Below are positions 18,388 to 28,564 of a DNA stretch of 64,000 nucleotides, piece after piece (the first letter of the stretch is position 1; each line of letters begins with the position of its first letter). The position numbers and the translations under genes are program-made. Origin of the DNA: Acidobacteriota bacterium (GTDB lineage: Bacteria > Acidobacteriota > Terriglobia > Acidiferrales > UBA7541); NCBI GenBank assembly GCA_003165465.1, contig PLUM01000037.1, positions 19,809 through 83,808 on the forward strand, in the 5' to 3' direction. The notes beneath the pieces were generated by a model. The model had not been told where the DNA came from. It made no database searches and worked only from the letters and a program-made list of their open reading frames with translations.

Positions 18388-18549
18388 TTTTTTAGTCACC
18401 ATGAAAAATTTCAGATTCCGTTGCAGCTCGGATCTTCAGACCCGAGAGTTTTTCTTAACTCCGCGGAAAGGCCTCGCCTCTGACCTTTCGTGTCCACTCA
18501 GGGCAAGAGAGGCGAGCTAAAAAGCGCGCTACAGTTCGCGCTGCAACGC

Positions 18550-19071
18550 CTAGAGGGCCTTTCCCGCTCCGCTCAGGACGGGCAACAATTCGCGCTCGGG
18601 GCAGACGACCGCCACCGTCGCGATCAAATTACATTTGTGCTCCTTGGGACACGTGGCGCAGTCGCGCTCGATTTTTTCGGGCACGATTTGCCGCGGGCCG
18701 GGCGCAAACCCGTAGCGCGAGAAAAATTCGGGCCGATGCGTCACGGCAAACAGGCGCGCGATCTTGCGCCGCCGCGCCGTGTCCATCGCGGCTTTCATCA
18801 GGCGGTCGCCGACGTTGCGACCCTGCCCGCGCGCGTCGGGAGCGACGGCCAGGGAACGGATTTCGGCGAGGCCCGCGCCATACGGTTCGAGCGCCACGCA
18901 GCCGAGAACTTTTTCTTCCTTGCCGCGTTTTTCCACGAGCACGAGGAATCGCGCGATATGCTCGCGGATTTCCGCCTCGGTGCGCGGGAGCAGCAGACCC
19001 TCGCCCGCATAGTGCGCGATCACGCGGTGCACGGCTGCCGCGTCGCTCATTCGAGCAGCGCGAGCCCTCAC
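18550..19071 (-). CDS. GNAT acetyltransferase, short ArgA-like N-acetylglutamate synthase
   Basis: 173 residues, a single GNAT domain. The acetyl-CoA loop is seen in VAPDARGQGRNVGDRLM (about 77), and the N-terminal ARMSDAAAVHRVIAHYAGEG matches the substrate end of ArgA-type GNATs. A C-terminal Cys cluster (CATCPKEHKC) is typical of the ArgA-like domain found fused to ArgH in some bacteria. Here it is a separate gene, starting at a GTG that overlaps the argH stop (GTGA). It probably makes N-acetylglutamate to start arginine synthesis, complementing ArgJ. Generic GNAT activity cannot be excluded. Confidence 0.82.
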   Translation of the reverse strand: MRARAARMSDAAAVHRVIAHYAGEGLLLPRTEAEIREHIARFLVLVEKRGKEEKVLGCVALEPYGAGLAEIRSLAVAPDARGQGRNVGDRLMKAAMDTARRRKIARLFAVTHRPEFFSRYGFAPGPRQIVPEKIERDCATCPKEHKCNLIATVAVVCPERELLPVLSGAGKAL

Positions 19072-20485
19072 GATTTCCTTTCCAGCGTCGCGAGCCGCTC
19101 TTTCGCGGCGGCGATTGCGCCGCGAACACGGTCGGGCGCCGTGCCGCCTTCCACGTCCGGACCGGCGAGCGCGGATTCGAGATTCAGCGCGTCGTAGAAA
19201 TCCGCCGCAAACAGCGGAGAAAATTTGTGCAGCGTCTCCATCGGCAACTGGGAGAACGGTTTTCCGGCGCGCTCGGCCTCGCGCACAATCTGCCCGACAA
19301 TTTCATGCGCCTGCCGGAACGGCGCGCCCTTGCGCACCAGATAATGCGCCGCTTCCGTCGCCAGCAGTGCCGGATCGGACGCCGCTTCCCTCATGCGCGC
19401 TTCGTTCGGGCGCGTGGCGGCCACCGCGCCCGCCGCGATCGTGAGCATGGCGATGGCCTGATCGTGCGCCGCGAACACCGGCTCCTTGTCCTCCTGCAAA
19501 TCGCGCTGATAGCTCGACGGCAGCCCTTTCAGCGTCGTCAGCAGCGTGTGCAGCGACGCCGTGACGCGGCCCGTCTTGCCGCGCAGAAGTTCCCACGCAT
19601 CGGGATTTTTCTTCTGCGGCATCAGGCTGCTGCCGGTGGAAAATTCGTCGGGCAAAATGATGAACCCAAACTCCTGCGACGCAAACAAAACGAAATCCTC
19701 GGCGAGCCGCGACAGGTGCGTCGCGATCACCGAAAGCGCATACAGATAATCGAGCGCGAAGTCGCGGTCGCTGGCCGCGTCCAGGCTGTTGGCCGTGGGG
19801 CGCGAGAAGCCCAGCTCGCGAGCGATGGCGCCGCGATCGATGTCCAGCGCGCAGCCGGCGAGCGCGCCCGAGCCCATCGGGCAGGCGTCCGCCATGGCTT
19901 CGGCCGCATCGAGGCGCTGCATGTCGCGGAAAAACGCTTCGGCGTGGGCCAGCAAAAAATGCGAAAACAGAATCGGCTGCGCGTGCTGCATGTGCGTCAT
20001 GCCGGGCATGGGAATTCCCATCGCTTTTTCGGCCTGGCCCACGAGCGCCGCGATCATGCCCGCCACGGTCGCGCGCATTTCGCCCGCGGACTCCATCACG
20101 AACATGCGGAAGTCCGTGGCCACAAGTTCGTTGCGGCTGCGGCCCGTATGCAGTTTGTAGCCGAGCGCCCCGAGATATTCGACGAGCGCCGTTTCGACGA
20201 AGTGGTGAACGTCCTCGGCCGGCGATCCGCCGAGCCACGCGTATTCGTTCGCCGCGCGGTCGGCGATCTTGTCGAGCGCCGTCAGCGTGTCGCGCATTTC
20301 CTCGATCGAAAGGATCCCCGCCGATACGAGCGCGCCCGCCCACACACGGTCCACCGCCAGCTCGTAGGGCAGCAGGCGGCGGTCGAAGGAGAACGAGCGC
20401 TGAAACTGGTAGAAGATCTCGTCGGGAGCGCGGTCAAATCGCCCTCCCCACAATTTTCCCGACGGCTGATCCTTGGGCTCGGCGC

Positions 20486-20489
<4 letters not shown>
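19068..20489 (-). CDS. argH: Argininosuccinate lyase
   Basis: 473 residues. It cleaves argininosuccinate to arginine and fumarate, the last step of the pathway. [12 protein letters not shown] at the N-terminus, [16 protein letters not shown] (about 117) and the superfamily signature [12 protein letters not shown] (about 288) with its catalytic Ser loop are all intact. It overlaps argG by 4 nt (ATGA) upstream and the GNAT gene by 4 nt (GTGA) downstream, consistent with one polycistronic mRNA. Confidence 0.97.
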
Positions 20490-21682
<1,193 letters not shown>

Positions 21683-21693
21683 CAGTTGTCCTT

Positions 21694-22641
21694 TCAGCTT
21701 AGGAGCGTTAACAGGATGGCTTTCTGAACGTGCAGACGATTTTCCGCCTCGTCAAACACGATGGAACGCGGCGACTCCATGACCTCGTCGGTCACTTCGG
21801 AGCCGCGATGCGCGGGAAGACAGTGGAGAAACAGTGCGTCGGACGCGGCCTGGGACATGAGTTTGGCGTTCACCTGATACGGCGCGAAAATTGCCGCGCG
21901 CGCGGCGGTCTCGCTCTCCTGGCCCATGCTGGCCCAAACATCCGTGTAAACGGCCTGCGCGCCCGAAACGGCTTCCTCGGGAGCGCGGAATAATTCGATG
22001 GTGCCCCGCGTGGCGGCCGCATCGCGCCGCGCCGCCGCGACTATTTTCGCGTCCGGCTCGTAGCCCGCGGGCGTTGCGATGCGCACGTGCGCGCCGACGC
22101 GCGCTCCGGCGACCATCAGCGAATGGCAGACGTTGTTGCCGTCGCCGACGTAGGCCATTTTCAATCCGCTCGCGGAGCCGAATTTTTCCTCGATCGTGAA
22201 AAAATCGCACAGCGCCTGGCAGGGATGATACACATCGGAAAGCGCGTTGACGACCGGCACGGTCGCGTAAGCCGCGAGCGTTTCCAGCGCCTCCTGGGAA
22301 AAAACGCGCGCGACAATTCCGTGCACCCAGCGCGAAAGGCTTCGCCCGACGTCGGGAACCGATTCGCGCTCGCCCAGATGCGCCTCGGCATGATCCAGAA
22401 AGATCGCCGTGCCGCCCAGGCTCGCCATTCCCACTTCAAACGTGACGCGCGTACGCAGCGACGGCTTTTCAAAAATCATGGCCAGAAAATGGCCGGCCAG
22501 CGCGGATTTGTAGCGGTCCGGATACGCCTTGACGTCCGCCGTCAGGCGAAACAGTTCCCGCACCTGCGCGGCGTTCCACTCCGTGCCGGTCAGAAGATCG
22601 GAAGCGAGGCTCAAGCCCTGGCCCTGCGCCTGCACATTCAT
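21694..22641 (-). CDS. argF: Ornithine carbamoyltransferase
   Basis: 315 residues from ATG 22641; the longer track start lies inside argD. It makes citrulline from ornithine and carbamoyl phosphate. The carbamoyl-phosphate motif appears as SLRTR ([15 protein letters not shown]) instead of the more common [16 protein letters not shown] and the ornithine-binding [15 protein letters not shown] are intact, which favours ornithine rather than N-acetyl- or N-succinylornithine as substrate. The ATG begins 3 nt after the argD stop. Confidence 0.95.
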   Translation of the reverse strand: MNVQAQGQGLSLASDLLTGTEWNAAQVRELFRLTADVKAYPDRYKSALAGHFLAMIFEKPSLRTRVTFEVGMASLGGTAIFLDHAEAHLGERESVPDVGRSLSRWVHGIVARVFSQEALETLAAYATVPVVNALSDVYHPCQALCDFFTIEEKFGSASGLKMAYVGDGNNVCHSLMVAGARVGAHVRIATPAGYEPDAKIVAAARRDAAATRGTIELFRAPEEAVSGAQAVYTDVWASMGQESETAARAAIFAPYQVNAKLMSQAASDALFLHCLPAHRGSEVTDEVMESPRSIVFDEAENRLHVQKAILLTLLS

Positions 22642-22643
22642 GT

Positions 22644-23954
22644 TTACCTCGCGGCCGCGAGCGTCTCGGCCGCGGCGGAAGCAGAGGGTACGGCCGCCGA
22701 CTTGGCGGGCCGCTCGGTCCTGGCAAGGACCGATTCGATTTTCGATAAGCCTTCCTGCACCTGCCGCGCCGTCAAAATATACGGCGGCAGAAAGCGCAGG
22801 ATGTGGTCGTGCGTGCAATTAATGAGCAGTCCCTGTTTCAAGGCTTCGGCAACATACGGAGCGCCATCGACGTCCAGATCGACGCCGATCATCAGGCCTT
22901 CACCGCGCACTTCGCGGATGAAATCGAATTTCGCGGCCATTTTTTTCAGGCCGGCCTTCAGTTCGGCGCCGCGCGCGCGAATATTGGCGAGCAACTTTTT
23001 CCGCTCGATGGTGTCGAGGAACGTCAGACCCGTGGCGCAGGTCAGCGGACCGCCGCCAAACGTGGAGCCGTGCAGGCCGGGCGCGAAGGAAGCGGCAAAT
23101 TCCTCGCGCGCGAGAAACGCTCCCAGCGGAAGGCCGCCCGCGAGCGGCTTGGCGACGATCACGATGTCCGGCAGCCCTTCGAGGCGCTGGTAGGCGAACG
23201 CCTTGCCCGTGCGGCCGAGGCCGCATTGAATTTCGTCAGCGATGAGCGCGGCGCCGCGCTGTGTTGCGAGTTCCCGCGCGCGCTTCCAGAATTCGTTGCT
23301 GATGGGATAAATTCCGCCCTCGCCCTGAATCGGCTCGATCACGATGGCGCACACCTCGTCCGTGAACTTGGCTTCGAGGTCCGCCACGTCGTTCAGGCGG
23401 ACAAAGTCCACTCCCGGCACGAGCGGCTCGAACGGTTCCCGGTATTTCAGCGGATGTGTGATGGAAAGCGCGCCCAGTGTGCGTCCGTGAAAGGAATGTT
23501 CCAGCGCCAGGAAACGCGTCTTGGCCGCGCCGCCGGGTTTTTTCTTTGCGGCGATGCGCGCGAGCTTCATCGCGCCTTCCACGGCTTCGGAACCGCTGTT
23601 CGTGAAAAAAACGCGGTCCATGCCCGACCATTTCGCGAGCTTTGCCGCGAGCGGCCCCTGAAACGGATTGTGAAAAAGATTCGAGACGTGAACCGCGCGG
23701 CCCGCCTCGCGCCGGATCGTTTTCACCAGGTCCGGATGGGAGTATCCGAGCGCGTTGACCGCGATCCCGCCCAGGAAATCGAGATACTTCTTTCCGTTTT
23801 GATCGAACACGTAGCAGCCGCGTCCATGCGTGAAAATCATGTCGGACCGCTTGTACGTGTTCATCAAGTGGAGCGAAGCGTCACTCAGGACGGACTTCGT
23901 CGCGGCGGACGCCGAACCCGCTTTTCTTGTAGTCTTTTTCGAGCGTGCTTTCAT
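22644..23954 (-). CDS. argD: Acetylornithine aminotransferase
   Basis: About 436 residues from ATG 23954, which overlaps the argB stop by 4 nt (ATGA). This PLP enzyme converts N-acetylglutamate semialdehyde to N-acetylornithine. FTNSGSEAVEGAMKLAR binds the cofactor phosphate, LIADEIQCGLGRTGK carries the cofactor Asp, and the Schiff-base Lys is in VIVAKPLAGGLPLGA. A basic, low-complexity extension of about 20 residues (KARSKKTTRKAGSASAATK) precedes the normal start of the fold. Confidence 0.97.
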   Translation of the reverse strand: MKARSKKTTRKAGSASAATKSVLSDASLHLMNTYKRSDMIFTHGRGCYVFDQNGKKYLDFLGGIAVNALGYSHPDLVKTIRREAGRAVHVSNLFHNPFQGPLAAKLAKWSGMDRVFFTNSGSEAVEGAMKLARIAAKKKPGGAAKTRFLALEHSFHGRTLGALSITHPLKYREPFEPLVPGVDFVRLNDVADLEAKFTDEVCAIVIEPIQGEGGIYPISNEFWKRARELATQRGAALIADEIQCGLGRTGKAFAYQRLEGLPDIVIVAKPLAGGLPLGAFLAREEFAASFAPGLHGSTFGGGPLTCATGLTFLDTIERKKLLANIRARGAELKAGLKKMAAKFDFIREVRGEGLMIGVDLDVDGAPYVAEALKQGLLINCTHDHILRFLPPYILTARQVQEGLSKIESVLARTERPAKSAAVPSASAAAETLAAAR

Positions 23955-24769
23955 TGCCCTACTCCGACGGGGCTGACCGGAAACTCCGAAGTAACGCGCG
24001 TGCCCGGGAATCGCGCGCCATTCGCCGCGCCCAGCAATCCCTTGGGCACCGAGCCGCCAACAATGCGCACTTCCGCCACGCCGGCGGATAGCGCGCGCTT
24101 GCACGCTTCCAGCTTCAGAATCATTCCGCCCGAAACCTTATTCTGGCGGATCAGATCCTCGGCGTCTCCGGTTGAAACCACCTTGAGCACCTTCGAGCCG
24201 TCCAACACGCCCGCGACGTCGGTCAGATAAATCAGCCGGTCGGCGTGAATGTATTCGGCGCACGCGGCCGCCATGTGATCGGCATTGATGTTGTAGAGTT
24301 CGCCGTCCGAGCCCAGGCCCATGCACGCTGCCACCGGCACGATGCCCGCCTTCCAGAACGATTCGAGAAGCCCCAGGTTCACGCCGGTCAGGTAGCCGAC
24401 AAATCCCAGTCCGCCGCTGATTTCGTTATGCGACATCGGCTCGGCCACGAAGCAGCGGGCGTCCGACGCGCAAAGGCCAACGGCAGGCTGCCCTTCGGCG
24501 GAAATCGCTCTGGCGAGGCGCTTGTTCAGCAGGCCGCCGAGAACCATCACGGCAACATCGCGCGTCTCGCGGTCGGTCACGCGCAGTCCATTGATGAACT
24601 TGCTTTCAATCCCCATGCGCTTGAGCGTGGCGGTGAAGATTTTCCCGCCGCCGTGCACCACCAGAATTTCGTTTCCCTGGTGGGCAAGCTGCGCCACCTG
24701 ACGCGCCAGCGTTTCCATCGCCGCCGCATCATCGAGTAATGCTCCCGCAACTTTAACGACCAGTCTCAT
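23951..24769 (-). CDS. argB: Acetylglutamate kinase
   Basis: 272 residues of the amino-acid kinase fold. VVKVAGALLDD at the start and VVHGGGKIFTATLKRMGI (about 38) form the ATP and substrate glycine loops; NINADHMAAACAEYI and SGGMILKLEAC complete the ATP site. The N-terminus lacks the long helix found in hexameric arginine-inhibited forms, so feedback inhibition by arginine is not evident. It overlaps argC and argD by 4 nt each. Confidence 0.97.
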   Translation of the reverse strand: MRLVVKVAGALLDDAAAMETLARQVAQLAHQGNEILVVHGGGKIFTATLKRMGIESKFINGLRVTDRETRDVAVMVLGGLLNKRLARAISAEGQPAVGLCASDARCFVAEPMSHNEISGGLGFVGYLTGVNLGLLESFWKAGIVPVAACMGLGSDGELYNINADHMAAACAEYIHADRLIYLTDVAGVLDGSKVLKVVSTGDAEDLIRQNKVSGGMILKLEACKRALSAGVAEVRIVGGSVPKGLLGAANGARFPGTRVTSEFPVSPVGVGQ

Positions 24770-25800
24770 CGGAGTCCTGTGCCCTCCTCAATTCCCATCA
24801 TCAAATTCATGTTTTGCACGGCCTGTCCCGCGGCGCCCTTGCCCAGATTATCGAGACAACTTACGACCACGAGGCGCCGCCCCGTGGGATCGAGCGCAAA
24901 CCCGATATCGCAAAAATTCGTGTACGCCACATGCTGCAGCTCCGGCAACTTTCCGGCCGGCCAGATGCGCATCATCGGGCGGTCCGCATAAAACACGCGG
25001 TACAGCGATTCAACTTCCTCCGCCGTGTGCGGCTCGGCGAACCACACATACATCGTGGAGAGGATGCCGCGCGCCACCGGCAAGAGGTGCGTCGTGAAAA
25101 CGATGTCCTCGTCCGCAATGCCCGTGTGATCGGTTACTTCCGGCGTGTGCCGGTGCGAGAACAATCCGTAGGCGCGCAGGTTTTCGTCCACTTCGACAAA
25201 GTGCAGCTCCCGCTTCGGTTCCTTGCCCGCGCCCGACGCGCCGGACTTGCAATCGGCCACAATGCCGCGTTCCAGCGCGATCCAGCCCGATTTCACCAGC
25301 GGCCGCAGCCCGAGAATCACGCTCGTCGGATAGCAGCCGGGATTCGCCACGAGGCGCGCGCCCGGCAACTGATCGGCGTAAAGCTCCGGCAAACCGTATA
25401 CGGCTTCTTCCGCCAGATTCTTGGGCGGCTCCGGCAATTTGTACCAGTGCGCGAACGTTTTCGGATCGTGGAAGCGAAACGCGCCGCTCAGGTCCACCAC
25501 CCGCAGGCCCGCATTCAAAAGTTGCGGCACCGTTTCGAGCGAAGACTCGTGCGGCGTCGCGAGAAAAACCATTCCCGCGCCGCTCGCGGCCACGGCATCG
25601 ACCGAAAACGTCTTGCAGGGCGCTTCGCCCCAGCCGCGCAGGCGCGGAAAAAGTTCGGTGAGGCATTTCACATGCGCCGAACTCTCACGCAGATAGAACG
25701 TCGGCTTTTGAATTTTTGGGTGCCGCAGGAGAAGCTGGGCCAGCTCGAAACCCGCATAGCCCGTCGCTCCGACCACGGCAACCCGTTGAGGGTCGCTCAT
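24766..25800 (-). CDS. argC: N-acetyl-gamma-glutamyl-phosphate reductase
   Basis: 344 residues. It reduces N-acetylglutamyl phosphate to the semialdehyde with NADPH. VAVVGATGYAGFELAQLL is the NADP-binding N-terminus, VFLATPHESS and the catalytic Cys motif VANPGCYPTSVIL (about 153) are intact, and HRHTPEV carries the catalytic His. It overlaps argR upstream and argB downstream by 4 nt. Confidence 0.97.
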   Translation of the reverse strand: MSDPQRVAVVGATGYAGFELAQLLLRHPKIQKPTFYLRESSAHVKCLTELFPRLRGWGEAPCKTFSVDAVAASGAGMVFLATPHESSLETVPQLLNAGLRVVDLSGAFRFHDPKTFAHWYKLPEPPKNLAEEAVYGLPELYADQLPGARLVANPGCYPTSVILGLRPLVKSGWIALERGIVADCKSGASGAGKEPKRELHFVEVDENLRAYGLFSHRHTPEVTDHTGIADEDIVFTTHLLPVARGILSTMYVWFAEPHTAEEVESLYRVFYADRPMMRIWPAGKLPELQHVAYTNFCDIGFALDPTGRRLVVVSCLDNLGKGAAGQAVQNMNLMMGIEEGTGLR

Positions 25801-26252
25801 CGGAGCAGGTCCTCCATGCGTTTCTGGACAGTGGCGCGCGCTTGGCGCGACGGCGTGATGACCAGGACGGTGTCGTCGCCGGCGATCGTGCCGGCCACTT
25901 CCTTGAATTTTTCGGCGTCCAGCGCCGCGGCCAGCGGTTGCGCGCCCGAGGGCGGCGTCTTCAGCACCAGCAAATTAAATGCGGGGCGCAGGTCCACGAG
26001 AAACTCGCGCAGGGCGCGCCCGAGCGGCGGCATGGGCGCGGCCGATTCGTCGCCGTTCGTCAGCGGCTTGTAGCCCGCGGCGGTCTTGACCAACTTCAGT
26101 TCGGACATGTCCCGGGAGAGGGTGGCCTGCGTCACGCGCATTTTCATGTGCGAGAGCTTGCGCCGCAGCTCATCCTGGCTCGAAATCGGTTCGCTGGTGA
26201 CCAATTTCAGAATCTGTCCTTGCCGGAAGCGTTTGTGTACGTTCAGTCCCAT
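25797..26252 (-). CDS. argR: Arginine repressor ArgR/AhrC
   Basis: About 151 residues. The winged-helix N-domain (FRQGQILKLVTSEPISSQDE, with VTQATLSRDMSELKLVK as recognition helix) and the C-terminal arginine-binding/hexamer domain (VAGTIAGDDTVLVIT) are typical. ATG 26252 is preferred to the GTG at 26273, which lies inside the operator. It is the first gene of the arginine operon and probably represses its own promoter when arginine is bound. Confidence 0.95.
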   Translation of the reverse strand: MGLNVHKRFRQGQILKLVTSEPISSQDELRRKLSHMKMRVTQATLSRDMSELKLVKTAAGYKPLTNGDESAAPMPPLGRALREFLVDLRPAFNLLVLKTPPSGAQPLAAALDAEKFKEVAGTIAGDDTVLVITPSRQARATVQKRMEDLLR

Positions 26253-26264
26253 GGTCGATTTAAC

Positions 26265-26314
26265 TTTATGCACCCACTTGCATAATTATGCGCGAGGTTT
26301 CCGGCCCCTGTCAA
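26265..26314 (-). promoter_or_regulatory. arg operon promoter with ARG-box-like operator
   Basis: On the minus strand TTGACA (26314-26309), an 18-nt spacer and CATAAT (26290-26285) form a near-consensus sigma-70 promoter. The perfect palindrome GCATAATTATGC (26280-26291) covers the -10 box, and a second ATGC-bearing half site lies 20 bp downstream near the expected start. Paired AT-rich palindromes two helical turns apart are the standard layout of ArgR sites. Confidence 0.75.
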
Positions 26315-26394
26315 TTCCTTTTTAAGTTTTTGGTGATATTTTTCGTTCGAAGAAAATCCGGCCGCACGATGCGCGTTTGCATCGCGAAATTCGC

Positions 26395-26435
26395 GAATTG
26401 CTGTAGCCCGCCCCGTCAGAGGCGGGGTTTTTTCT
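26395..26435. repeat. Dispersed palindrome family B, reduced copy 2
   Basis: Contains CTGTAGCCCGCC and a GCCCCGTCAGAGGCGGGG hairpin followed by T6, which would look like an intrinsic terminator on the plus strand, although both flanking genes are on the minus strand. The 240-nt gap between argR and the Memo-like gene also holds the arg promoter. Confidence 0.65.
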
Positions 26436-26492
26436 CCGCATCACGCAATACGTCTGATCAGGGAAAAATCGAAATTAGCCAACGAAACAATG

Positions 26493-27305
26493 TTAAGCGA
26501 TGGCCACGCCCGCGTAGCCCACAACGCTTTCCATGTCGCCGTTCACCTCGCCCGAGGTCGCATAGCGAATCAGCGTGGCCCGCGTCGCCCCCAAATCGCG
26601 CGCGGCCACCAGCACGGCCACCGCGGCGGCGTATCCGCACATGGAAATTTGCTCGTCCCGCACCGTATCGAACAACTTTCGCGGTTCGAGCGCCAGAATC
26701 CGGTCGATGGCCTTGCGGTCCTTCACGCGCGTCACGGCATCGCTCTCGTAGTGGTTCATGTCCGAGCTGGCAACGAGCAGGACCGGTTCGCTCTCCGCGG
26801 CAATCACCCCGGCCAGCGCGTGCCCCAGGGCTTCGAGCGTCTCCCATTGCGCGGGGCCTATCACGATGGGCACAAACGAAAACGAAGGAACAAGCCGCTG
26901 CAGGAACGGAAGCTGGACTTCGAGCGAGTGCTCCGCGCCGTGCGCCACCGCGTCCTCACGCAGCGCGGGAAAGGCGCGAATGATTTTTTCCGCCAGTGGA
27001 CGATCGATGGGCGCCAATCCCAGCGGCGTTTGCCACGAGCCATCGGAAAGAATCGCGAGAGAAGCGCCGCGCGGAAAATGGCGCGGGCCAATGAGAATCG
27101 CGCGGGCGGGAATCTCAATGCTCCGGTAAACTTCTCCGGCCACCTCGCCCGAATATACGTATCCGGCGTGCGGAACGATGCAGGCCCGGGCCCGTATTTT
27201 CTTTTCCGTGCCCGCGCCCACTCCCAGAAAAGTATCGAGCGCGGCGCACAAGCGCCCAGGCTCATCTGGATAAAATTTTCCGGCGACTGCGGGAAGGCGA
27301 ATCAT
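26493..27305 (-). CDS. amrB: Memo-like protein (AmmeMemoRadiSam system protein B)
   Basis: 270 residues, matching the MEMO1 family throughout: RLPAVAGKFYPDEP at the start, the metal His regions VPHAGYVYSG (about 45) and EHSLEVQLPFLQ (about 124), then SSDMNHYE (about 180). The fold is related to class III extradiol dioxygenases, and metal binding (iron, or copper for human MEMO1) has been reported. In many genomes it is encoded with AMMECR1 and a radical SAM protein; neither is here. It is the only member of the system in view, so its role is unknown. Confidence 0.92.
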   Translation of the reverse strand: MIRLPAVAGKFYPDEPGRLCAALDTFLGVGAGTEKKIRARACIVPHAGYVYSGEVAGEVYRSIEIPARAILIGPRHFPRGASLAILSDGSWQTPLGLAPIDRPLAEKIIRAFPALREDAVAHGAEHSLEVQLPFLQRLVPSFSFVPIVIGPAQWETLEALGHALAGVIAAESEPVLLVASSDMNHYESDAVTRVKDRKAIDRILALEPRKLFDTVRDEQISMCGYAAAVAVLVAARDLGATRATLIRYATSGEVNGDMESVVGYAGVAIA

Positions 27306-27332
27306 GGCGAGCCCTTGGGCTCATTTTGAAGC

Positions 27333-27704
27333 TCATTTGGAAGTCAATTTCGCTTTGGACGGTTTGCCCTTGATCTTGAACGCGACGCTCCCGCCGCGCT
27401 GGTACCAGACGGTGACTTTATCTCCGAACTGATAGCCGCCCGCGTTATACACCAGCTGCATTCTGCCGTGGATCGCGGGAGCATAGCTGAAGGTATGCAC
27501 TTCGCGCACGTTCGTGACGCTGCGCACCTGAAGCGATTGATACAACATGTGCAGGACGACGAATTGCGTCTTGACGAGCGATTTTTTGTTGGGAGAGGCC
27601 GAGGTGTTCTGCGCCCGGGCCTCGGGCGGGAAACTTGTCAATAGCGCGGCGCCGAGAGACAGCGTTACGGCGAGCAATAGGGCGCGCGTTTTATTCCGAG
27701 TCAT
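27333..27704 (-). CDS. Secreted hypothetical protein
   Basis: 123 residues with a clear signal peptide (ALLLAVTLSLGAALLTSFPPEARAQ). The mature part looks like a small beta-rich domain (TFSYAPAIHGRMQLVYNAGG, then VTVWYQRGGSVAFKIKGKP). I recognise no family. Its start overlaps the end of the upstream gene by 14 nt, so the two are probably co-expressed. Confidence 0.7.
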   Translation of the reverse strand: MTRNKTRALLLAVTLSLGAALLTSFPPEARAQNTSASPNKKSLVKTQFVVLHMLYQSLQVRSVTNVREVHTFSYAPAIHGRMQLVYNAGGYQFGDKVTVWYQRGGSVAFKIKGKPSKAKLTSK

Positions 27705-28029
27705 CGGGTGTAATTTTCAGCGATTTCAGAAAGCGCAGGTCCTGCGGAGTCATTTCGAACTTCGGCGTCTCGCTCTCTTCCTGCAGGATTTCGTGGTCGA
27801 CTTGAATGTGCAGCGATTCGAGGAAACGCTGGTCAGTGGGCGTGATTTTCGTATCGCCCTCTGCGCGTTGCGCCAGGCCGATCGTCGCGTCCAGCTTCAG
27901 CACAATATCGAATCCCGCGGACCGCACTTCGGCAATCGCCTCCGAGATGCGCGGGGCTTCGGACACCGTATCGTTGATCGCGTGTCCTAGCTCGCGCAGC
28001 AGTTGTTTTAGATGATCGTCCAGTTGCAC
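27691..28029 (-). CDS. Hypothetical cytoplasmic protein
   Basis: 112 residues from GTG 28029, chosen for an AAGGGAGG Shine-Dalgarno 4-5 nt upstream; the track start at 28089 has none. It is acidic and helical, without a signal peptide or membrane helix. An internal near-repeat is visible: ITPTDQRFLESLHIQ and MTPQDLRFLKSLKIT, each about 15 residues, with the second at the C-terminus. I do not recognise the family. Confidence 0.75.
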   Translation of the reverse strand: MQLDDHLKQLLRELGHAINDTVSEAPRISEAIAEVRSAGFDIVLKLDATIGLAQRAEGDTKITPTDQRFLESLHIQVDHEILQEESETPKFEMTPQDLRFLKSLKITPDDSE

Positions 28030-28171
28030 GGGGCCTCCCTTGGGAACCTTCCTCTGTTTAATTGTAGGACGCAGTAGTGGGGGATACAAGTCCCGAAGTA
28101 GTGAGGCGCGTGTTCAATCGGTCACACAGCGCGCATCTACGCCCGCCCGTCAAGAAACCGAAGGCTTTTCC

Positions 28172-28250
28172 GTGGCACGGGCTTCAGCATGCGTTCTTTT
28201 GACTTTCGTTCGCCGCAAATCAAAACCACACAGGCTGAAGCCTGTGCTAC
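28172..28250. repeat. 80-bp palindromic element, family A, copy 2 (inverted)
   Basis: Same element as at 48454 but in the opposite orientation (TTCTTTTGACTTTCG ... CAAATCAAAACC core). It fills most of the 252-nt gap upstream of the small membrane protein gene. Confidence 0.85.
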
Positions 28251-28281
28251 GAAAGACGCCGTTTTGTACTAGAATTCATGC

Positions 28282-28536
28282 GTGGCGACTCAACCCATCA
28301 GCATGTTTGCGACGCTGCGGCATTCCTTCCGTGTGATCTGGCGCGCCTTGCGCGAGTTGTTTCACGAAGTGACCGGCGCCATGTTTTTTATACTGGCCGT
28401 AGCCGCGCTTCAGGCCTCGTACCGCTCCTGGCATAACCGCGCGAGCCGGTGGATGGTGGGCATGACCATCGGCTACGCGCTCCTGATGATATTTTTCGGC
28501 GTGCTGTCATTCCGCGACTCGAAGCGTGTGCGATGA
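28282..28536 (+). CDS. Small membrane protein, unknown function
   Basis: 84 residues starting at GTG 28282. An amphipathic N-terminus ([20 protein letters not shown]) precedes two hydrophobic helices (about 32-47 and 58-76: [16 protein letters not shown] and [20 protein letters not shown]). No family is recognised. It ends 29 nt before the mutase gene, so the two may share an mRNA. Confidence 0.65.
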   Translation: MATQPISMFATLRHSFRVIWRALRELFHEVTGAMFFILAVAALQASYRSWHNRASRWMVGMTIGYALLMIFFGVLSFRDSKRVR

Positions 28537-28564
28537 CCCGCCTTCTGGCCGGAGCAGGGACAAC

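Noticed and set aside
26395-26435. Intrinsic terminator on the plus strand
   Set aside because: The hairpin followed by T6 fits, but no plus-strand gene ends nearby and the sequence is a copy of a dispersed family B repeat.
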